Below, one piece after another: positions 58,808 to 64,000 of a stretch of 64,000 bases of DNA. The translations under genes and the position numbers were made by a program. How positions within the stretch are numbered: the first letter of the stretch is position 1; each line of letters starts with the position of its first letter. The notes beneath the pieces were generated by a model. The model saw nothing but the letters and a program-made list of their open reading frames with translations. It had not been told where the DNA came from and searched no databases. Source of the DNA: a bacterium (lineage in GTDB: Bacteria > Actinomycetota > Acidimicrobiia > Acidimicrobiales > Bin134); NCBI GenBank assembly GCA_026705465.1, contig JAPPAP010000039.1, positions 62,001 through 126,000 on the forward strand, in the 5' to 3' direction.

Positions 58808-60145
58808 ATGGAAACCTTCGATGTAGTCGTCGTAGGAGGGGGACCGGGGGGCGCAGCGGCTGCTCTGGCCGCCGCCCGGGACGGCGCCTCGGTGGTGCTG
58901 TTGGAAGCCGACAATCAGCTCGGAGGCAACGCGGCCCGCTCCACTGGATATCTGGCCTTCGCCGATTTCGAAATGCAGGCCGACAACGGGGCTAATGACA
59001 CCCCAGAGGGCTTCTTGGCCGACATGCAGGCTGAGATCGATCGTCAAAAGCACCGCTACGGGCTGATTTTCGACGAGGATCTGGCCCGGCGCTACGCCGA
59101 GGAATCGGCGGCCACCTACCGGGAGCTCATCGAGCTTGGCTTCCGGTTCGACCGGTTCCTGCCCCGCCCGGTGCAGCACACCGTGGACCGGATGGTCAGC
59201 GTGGCCGATACCACCATGTTCACCACCTGCTTCGAGCCTGCACTTGTCGATGCCGGAGTGGATATCCGATACAAGAGTCGGGCGATTCGCTTGCGGAGCG
59301 ACGGCGAACGAGTCTCCGGGGTGGACACCGATACCCGCCGGCGCTTTGAGGCGGCTAACGGGGTCATCCTCGCCGCGGGCGGCTATCAGGCCAACTCGGA
59401 TCTACGCACTCGCTTCCAGCCCGAGGCCAAGGCCACCACCCCCTATTTGGGCACCGAGCTCTGCCGGGGCGATGGACACCTAATGGGGCTGGCAGTAGGC
59501 GGCGACCTGATCAACATGACCATGATCCCCCCGCTGGTCATGGTGGGTTCCGCGCTGGTGGAGGATGCCATCGCGGTGAACCGCAGCGGCCTTCGCTTCC
59601 ACGACGAGGCTGGTCCCTACGACGATCGGGTCGCGGCCCTGGAGGCCCAGCCCGATCAGCAGGCCTGGTATGTGTTCGACGACCGCGTCGCCCAGGCCAA
59701 GGCCCAGCTCGTGGACGAGATGCCCGAACCGGCGGTATCTGGGACCGACCCCGCTGGCCTGGCTGCGGCTATTGGGTGCGACGCCAACGGCTTATCCCAA
59801 ACGCTGGGTCGCTGGAATCACACCGTGGTATCGGGCACCGAGCGCGACCCCGAATTCGGCCGAGTGATCTTCGGCCAGCCCCGAACCGGCATCGTCGAGC
59901 CGCCGCTGTGGGCCGCCCCCATGGTGGTGGGCATCAACTTCCCGGCTGGAGGCTTCCGGGTCAACGCCGATATGCAGGTGCTCGACGTATTTGGCGACCC
60001 GATTGCCGGCCTGTTCGCGGTGGGCGACTGCGTGGGCGGGGTGAGTCCCGCCATCGGCCTGGGAGGAGTGAAGATCACCGCCGCCCTCACTCTGGGCCGT
60101 ATCGCCGGCCAGGCCATCGCTGGTCAGGTCAGCGCCGACTGCTGA
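58808..60145 (+). CDS. FAD-dependent oxidoreductase (FAD_binding_2; fumarate reductase/KstD-like)
   Basis: A 445-residue flavoprotein. Rossmann motif 'VVVVGGGPGGAAAALAAARD' at the N-terminus, 'EADNQLGGNAARSTGYLAF', 'GVILAAGGYQANSDLR' and the C-terminal 'GLFAVGDCVGGVSPAIGLGG' that closes the FAD site. This family reduces or oxidises the double bond next to a carbonyl (fumarate, urocanate, 3-ketosteroids). No haem motif or signal peptide. A TAGCCT at 58793-58798 ends 9 bases before ATG 58808, suggesting a leaderless mRNA. It ends exactly where the convergent flavoprotein gene ends (TGA/TCA). Confidence 0.93.
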   Translation: METFDVVVVGGGPGGAAAALAAARDGASVVLLEADNQLGGNAARSTGYLAFADFEMQADNGANDTPEGFLADMQAEIDRQKHRYGLIFDEDLARRYAEESAATYRELIELGFRFDRFLPRPVQHTVDRMVSVADTTMFTTCFEPALVDAGVDIRYKSRAIRLRSDGERVSGVDTDTRRRFEAANGVILAAGGYQANSDLRTRFQPEAKATTPYLGTELCRGDGHLMGLAVGGDLINMTMIPPLVMVGSALVEDAIAVNRSGLRFHDEAGPYDDRVAALEAQPDQQAWYVFDDRVAQAKAQLVDEMPEPAVSGTDPAGLAAAIGCDANGLSQTLGRWNHTVVSGTERDPEFGRVIFGQPRTGIVEPPLWAAPMVVGINFPAGGFRVNADMQVLDVFGDPIAGLFAVGDCVGGVSPAIGLGGVKITAALTLGRIAGQAIAGQVSADC

Positions 60146-61627
60146 TCAGTTCTGTTCGCGCTTCAAAGCGTGTTCGACGGCGATCTGGCCGAAGCACAGG
60201 GCCTCCGACAGGTTGGAACCGTCACTGGGGTAGAGCAGGCCGGAGGCTTGACCGAGTTCTCCGGCACCGTACAGGCCGCTGATGGGGTTGCCGAAGGCGT
60301 CCAAGATGCGCCCGTGGCGATCGCGGCGGGGACCCCCGGTGGTGTTCGATCCCCCTGGCCACAGCACCACGCAGTAGTAGGGCGGTTCATCGATGGGGAC
60401 CATGGTGTCGGCTGGGCGCCCCCACGGATCGGGTTCGCCGTTGCCACACGACTGGTTGTAGGCAGCCACGGTGCTTGCGGCTTGGTGGGCGGCTTCTCCG
60501 GTCATCCCCGCGGCAATGGCAGCTTCGGTAATGGTGTCGCCAGTGGCGATCCAGCCCTGTTCGATTTCGGCTGAGTTGTCGTCACTCCAGTCGTAGAGCC
60601 CGACTGCCACCGCGCCGAAATGAGCGTAGGTGAGCGGCCCGGCTTGACGTCGGGATTCATCGAAGAACCAATAGCAGGGCACCCGGGGGTGGGAGTTGGT
60701 GGCCGGATCGTAGGCCAGCAGGTCGTAGTAGAAGTCGTGGCGCAGCAGCGCTTGATTGTGCTCGTTGGCGAATCGGTCTCCAGCCCGGTCGCAGATCACA
60801 TAGCCGGGCGGGTCGATGCCGATGATGAAATTCAAGGGCTGTCCGTCGTAATCGAAGTGGCCGATCGCTCGGCCGATCATCTGGTTCATGTGCCACATGG
60901 AGGCCCCAGCCCCGGCGGCCATTCGCACTCCATCGCCGGTGTTGTTGGGGTTGCCGTAGAAGTGGACCGGGTAGACCCGCAGATGGTCGCGCTTGAGATC
61001 CTCGTCGAATTCGTAGCCGCCGCAGGCCAGCACCGCTCCTTTTCGGGCACCCAGAGCAATTAATTGGCCGCTTTGAGTCGCAGACAGCCCGATCACCCGC
61101 CCGTCCGCGTCTTGGACTAGCCGGGAGGCCGCGGTGTCCCACCGGATGGGGATCTCCCGTCGGGCTACCGCGGCAGCCAGTCCTTCGAAGAACCGAGGTC
61201 CAGCCCCGGCCGCGGCGGCCAACCGCTCGGCCACCCCACCGGGCTGCACGGCCACAATCGCCTCGGCACCCTCGAAACCAGGGTGCTCAGCCCCGGCAGA
61301 AGCCACCATGTCCAGGCCGCCAATAACGTCGTCAAACCACTCCATGAGTCCCGCAGCTCGCTCAGCCCAGGCATGAGAAACGTCGAAGGGCACCATGCCC
61401 GATGCGCAGACATCCAGATAGCGGGCCCCGGCGTCCACATCGGTGACGGTCATGACCATGCCCCCCGACATCCGAGTAGACGGGGTGTGGCAGTGTTCGG
61501 GGCTCTTTTCCACCAACACCACCGAGGCACCGGCATCGCAGGCGGTGATGGCCGCGGCCGCTCCCGCCGCGCCGAATCCCACCACCACGATGTCGTAGGT
61601 CTCGTCGAAACCCTGTGAGCTGTTCAC
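60146..61627 (-). CDS. FAD-dependent oxidoreductase (FAD_binding_2; 3-ketosteroid dehydrogenase-like)
   Basis: A 493-residue flavoprotein on the opposite strand, start GTG 61627. 'IVVVGFGAAGAAAAITACDA', 'EKSPEHCHTPSTRMSGGMVM', 'GAVLACGGYEFDEDLKRD' and 'GLYGAGELGQASGLLYPSDG' mark the FAD domain; 'LWPGGSNTTGGPRRDRHGRI' is typical of KstD/fumarate-reductase relatives. It is coupled to the NTF2-like gene at 61627-61965 (TAGTG overlap) and the SDR, forming a minus-strand SDR-NTF2-flavoprotein operon. Confidence 0.93.
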   Translation of the reverse strand: MNSSQGFDETYDIVVVGFGAAGAAAAITACDAGASVVLVEKSPEHCHTPSTRMSGGMVMTVTDVDAGARYLDVCASGMVPFDVSHAWAERAAGLMEWFDDVIGGLDMVASAGAEHPGFEGAEAIVAVQPGGVAERLAAAAGAGPRFFEGLAAAVARREIPIRWDTAASRLVQDADGRVIGLSATQSGQLIALGARKGAVLACGGYEFDEDLKRDHLRVYPVHFYGNPNNTGDGVRMAAGAGASMWHMNQMIGRAIGHFDYDGQPLNFIIGIDPPGYVICDRAGDRFANEHNQALLRHDFYYDLLAYDPATNSHPRVPCYWFFDESRRQAGPLTYAHFGAVAVGLYDWSDDNSAEIEQGWIATGDTITEAAIAAGMTGEAAHQAASTVAAYNQSCGNGEPDPWGRPADTMVPIDEPPYYCVVLWPGGSNTTGGPRRDRHGRILDAFGNPISGLYGAGELGQASGLLYPSDGSNLSEALCFGQIAVEHALKREQN

Positions 61628-61965
61628 TAGAAATCCCCGCCGTCAAGGGTCACCGTCTGGCCGACGATCATGCCGTCGGCCACCTCAAAGCGATCAGTGC
61701 CCGAGGTACCGTCGCCGGGGCCGCCCACCAGGGTCCAGGCCACTGCCACCAGGGTGCCCTCTAGTTGGGGTTCGGCGAATTCCACCCGGCCGTTGCCCAG
61801 GCGCTGGGGCACGGTGGTGAAGTAGTCGGCTATGGCGTCTTTGCCCTGATAGACCACGTCTCGCACCAGCACCGCATCGATGGTGTAGTCGGCGGCCATG
61901 GCCTCCGGGTCGCCGGTGTGCACTGCGTCGAGATGGTCTTTGACTGTGGTGAGCGGGTCACGCAT
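61627..61965 (-). CDS. SnoaL/NTF2-like protein
   Basis: A 112-residue cone-fold protein from ATG 61965 ('MRDPLTTVKDHLDAVHTGDP'); an in-frame start 24 bases further up would lie deeper inside the SDR gene. 'MAADYTIDAVLVRDVVYQGK' and 'RFEVADGMIVGQTVTLDGG' are typical. Members act as ketosteroid-isomerase-like enzymes or hydrolases. Overlaps the SDR by 8 bases and the flavoprotein gene by 3. Confidence 0.86.
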   Translation of the reverse strand: MRDPLTTVKDHLDAVHTGDPEAMAADYTIDAVLVRDVVYQGKDAIADYFTTVPQRLGNGRVEFAEPQLEGTLVAVAWTLVGGPGDGTSGTDRFEVADGMIVGQTVTLDGGDF

Positions 61966-62719
61966 TGGTGATGCCGAGGCTGAGGCCACCGTCCACCGTG
62001 AGCACTGATCCCGTGGTCCACTCAGCGCCGATCAGGTACTCGAACGCCTCGGCGATCTCGGAAACGGTGCCAATGCGGCCCAAAGCGTGAGCCGACCCCA
62101 GCCCTTCCAGCCGGGCTTTGGCCTCGTCGTCGCCCATCAGGCCGGCCCGCTGGTTCAATTCGGTGAACACCGCCCCCGGCCGCACGCAGCCCACCCGGAC
62201 CCCTTGGGGCCCTAGCTCTGCGGCCAGCACACCGGTGAGCGTCTCCAGCGCCCCCTTGGTGGCGGCATAGGGGGCCACACCGGGAAAGGCCCGCTGGGTG
62301 TGTACCGAGCCCACGAACAGCACGCATCCCTGTCGCTCTCGCAAGTGGGGCAGCGCCTCGCCCACCAGCATCATCCCCGCAACCACGTTGGTGTGAAACA
62401 CGTCGAGCAGTGCCTGTTCGTCGAGTTCATCCACCGGACCCCGATACATGTTCCCGGCGTTGCTGATCAGGGCGTCCAACCCGCCGCCGTGGTCCACTGC
62501 GGCCTCGATCATGGCGGTGCGGTCGGCGGCCACCGTCACGTCCCCGGCCACGGCCCGACACCCGTCGCCCAGCCGAGCGGACACCTCATCAACCCGATCT
62601 GGGCGGCGACCGGTGATGGTCACCCGCGCCCCCCGCCCGGCCAAGCGCTCGGCTGCCCCTGCGCCGATCCCCGATCCACCTCCGGTGATCAACACGGACA
62701 TGCCTTCGATGGGCTTCAT
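61958..62719 (-). CDS. Short-chain dehydrogenase/reductase
   Basis: A 253-residue SDR. 'MSVLITGGGSGIGAGAAERL', 'LISNAGNMYRG', 'CVLFVGSVHTQR' with Ser, 'APYAATKGALETLTG' with Tyr-x3-Lys, 'VLTVDGGLSLGITN'. First gene of the minus-strand operon SDR-NTF2-flavoprotein; 47 bases from the divergent ferredoxin gene. Confidence 0.93.
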   Translation of the reverse strand: MKPIEGMSVLITGGGSGIGAGAAERLAGRGARVTITGRRPDRVDEVSARLGDGCRAVAGDVTVAADRTAMIEAAVDHGGGLDALISNAGNMYRGPVDELDEQALLDVFHTNVVAGMMLVGEALPHLRERQGCVLFVGSVHTQRAFPGVAPYAATKGALETLTGVLAAELGPQGVRVGCVRPGAVFTELNQRAGLMGDDEAKARLEGLGSAHALGRIGTVSEIAEAFEYLIGAEWTTGSVLTVDGGLSLGITNA

Positions 62720-62766
62720 CGGTTAGCAAACTTATCGGGCGTGGTTCTCCCGTCTAGGGTCATGGC

Positions 62767-62982
62767 ATGGCCTATCGAGTGGAGATCGATCAGGACGAGT
62801 GCATGAGCTCGGGACGATGCGTGGCCGACTATCCCGCCGCCTTCGCCTTCGACGACGACGAGTTGGCCACCGTGCTGCCCACCGCAGGGAATCTCACCGA
62901 CCAACAGCTCCTCCGGGCCGCCCGCAACTGCCCCTCCCGGGCTATCCAGGTATTCGACGACAACGGCAACCTGCTGGAGTAG
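62767..62982 (+). CDS. 3Fe-4S ferredoxin, probable P450 partner
   Basis: A 71-residue acidic ferredoxin with the motif C-x5-C near residues 12-18 ('DECMSSGRCVADYP') and a third Cys in 'ARNCPSRAIQVFD'. Absence of the fourth Cys (Ser in its place) fits a 3Fe-4S cluster, as in actinobacterial ferredoxins that feed P450s. ATG 62767 is preceded by TAGGGT (62755-62760), a likely -10 of a leaderless transcript. The ferredoxin sits one gene away from the P450 at 63856. No ferredoxin reductase is present here. Confidence 0.92.
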   Translation: MAYRVEIDQDECMSSGRCVADYPAAFAFDDDELATVLPTAGNLTDQQLLRAARNCPSRAIQVFDDNGNLLE

Positions 62983-63048
62983 AACCGGGTCACCGCTGCT
63001 TATGGCGACCACCGCTGATTCGGAGACGGACCACTAAGGTTTGCGCTC

Positions 63049-63822
63049 GTGACGAAATCAATGATTGTGACCGGAGCGGGCCATGGGATTGGAGCGGAGA
63101 TCGCCCGGCAGGCTGCCGCTTCCGGCTATCGGGTGGGGGTGCTCGACATCAACGCTGAGGCCGCCGACCAGATTGCCCAGTCGCTGTCCGATGCAATGCC
63201 CCTGGTGGCCTCAAGCACCGACTCGGATGCGGTAGAAGCGGCATTGGATGCCTTCGGCACCCCCGATGCGTGGGTCAACAACGCCGGCATCGTGCGCTTC
63301 ACCCCGCTGGTCGACCATTCGGAGGACGACTGGCGGGCAGTGGTGGATGTGAACCTCACCGGCCCGTTTGTGTGCAGTCGGGCCTTGGCCCGCCGGCTCA
63401 TTGCTGAAGGCCGCAAAGGGTCGATAGTCAACATCGCCTCCATCAACGGCATCGCCCCCGGCCCCAATTCCGGGGCCTACAGCCCAACCAAGGCTGCGGT
63501 GATCCAACTCACCAGGCAGATGGCCATCGAATGGGGTTCGGCAGGCATCCGGGTCAACTCGGTGGCCCCTGGCATCATCGACGATGGCATGTCGGCCCCC
63601 ATCCTGGCCGACCCCGAAGTCCGGGCCACCCGATCGGCCCGCACCCCGAGCCAGCGTTTGGGCACCGCAGCCGATATCGCCCAGGCCGCGCTGTGGCTGT
63701 GCTCGGACGAAGCCGAATACGTCAACGGCCACAACCTGGTGGTGGACGGCGGCGTGGTTCATACCGTGCTGGCTGGAATGCCTCGCCCCGCTTCCATAGA
63801 CGGCATCGACGAACAAGGCTGA
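63049..63822 (+). CDS. Short-chain dehydrogenase/reductase
   Basis: A 257-residue SDR starting at GTG 63049, with TAAGGT (63035-63040) 8 bases upstream as a likely -10. 'MIVTGAGHGIGAEIARQAAA', 'WVNNAGIVRF', 'GSIVNIASINGIAPG' with Ser, 'GAYSPTKAAVIQLTR' with Tyr-x3-Lys, and 'NGHNLVVDGGVVH'. It precedes the second P450 by 33 bases and may act on the P450 product. Confidence 0.93.
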   Translation: MTKSMIVTGAGHGIGAEIARQAAASGYRVGVLDINAEAADQIAQSLSDAMPLVASSTDSDAVEAALDAFGTPDAWVNNAGIVRFTPLVDHSEDDWRAVVDVNLTGPFVCSRALARRLIAEGRKGSIVNIASINGIAPGPNSGAYSPTKAAVIQLTRQMAIEWGSAGIRVNSVAPGIIDDGMSAPILADPEVRATRSARTPSQRLGTAADIAQAALWLCSDEAEYVNGHNLVVDGGVVHTVLAGMPRPASIDGIDEQG

Positions 63823-63855
63823 TTCACCCGACCTGATCCAAGGAGACAAAACCCG

Positions 63856-64000
63856 ATGGCAGAGTTCACCCTCACCCGATTCGACGACGTTCGCGACGGC
63901 TATCGGCAAAAGGGCCTCAAGCAAGCGCTGTACGACGCCGCCGGGGTGATCATGGCCGACACCCTGCTCACCCTGTGGGGAGACGATCACCGTCGTCGCC
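63856..64000 (+). CDS. Cytochrome P450, N-terminal fragment cut by the right edge
   Basis: Only 48 complete codons are in the window. ATG 63856 follows AAGGAGAC (63839-63846). The start 'FTLTRFDDVRDGYRQKGLKQ' and next 'ALYDAAGVIMADTLLTLWGD' align without gaps to the P450 at 50870-52072 ('VTTFADARECYRNKNLRQAL'), with more than half the residues identical by eye. The catalytic region lies outside the window. Confidence 0.85.
   Translation, partial: MAEFTLTRFDDVRDGYRQKGLKQALYDAAGVIMADTLLTLWGDDHRRR

Overview
The window looks like chromosomal DNA of a high-GC actinobacterium, most likely an uncultured member of the Acidimicrobiia. This is inference from gene content, not an alignment. The supports are a dnaK-grpE-dnaJ-hspR operon with a HAIR-type operator, F420-type (LLM) oxidoreductase, 3Fe-4S ferredoxin and P450 genes, a DUF222/HNH endonuclease, many GTG/TTG starts, and several genes whose -10-like hexamer sits only 6-10 bases before the start codon (leaderless transcripts). 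I found no tRNA, rRNA, CRISPR array, transposase or integrase, and no gene-free stretch longer than 300 bases.

Left third (1-31 kb): core metabolism and stress. A TetR-type regulator cut by the edge is followed by two minus-strand genes that share a promoter motif. Next come PEP carboxylase, a one-piece histidine kinase/response regulator/DNA-binding protein, a large membrane Fe-S oxidoreductase, an ammonium transporter, phosphoglycerate mutase, the dnaK-grpE-dnaJ-hspR operon, egtB-egtD (ergothioneine), and a long de novo purine block purA-D-E-B-C-S-Q / purL-F-M. That block is interrupted by one opposite-strand hypothetical gene.

Middle (30-46 kb): a P450 of unusual type, a DUF7064-like protein, an LLM oxidoreductase, an alpha/beta hydrolase with an Asp nucleophile, a DUF222/HNH protein, an unknown hydrophobic protein, HAD phosphatase and MscS. 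A first catabolic module follows (38.4-43.8 kb): an unrecognised two-fold-repeat protein, a MenB/BadI-like crotonase, acyl-CoA dehydrogenase, SDR, a CMD-like protein and an ACMSD-like amidohydrolase. Then comes a 14-repeat RCC1-like lipoprotein and a vapBC toxin-antitoxin cassette bracketed by a 23-bp direct repeat.

Right third (46.6-64 kb): further catabolic modules. NTF2-like protein, SDR, a second two-fold-repeat protein and an amidohydrolase are followed by an AT-rich pair of small membrane genes. Next are a P450, a complete LivJHMGF-type ABC importer with a His/Asp-rich binding protein, SDR, VOC protein, two flavoproteins, NTF2-like protein, SDR, ferredoxin, SDR and a second P450 cut by the right edge. 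The two P450s are paralogs, as are the two unknown proteins. The repeated classes (five SDRs, two P450s of one family, two FAD_binding_2 flavoproteins, two amidohydrolases, two NTF2-like proteins) suggest a modular pathway that imports and breaks down an organic compound, possibly cyclic. The substrate cannot be read from the sequence.

The best candidate for an undescribed component is the two-fold-repeat family (38361-39203 and 48074-48937) in its catabolic context.
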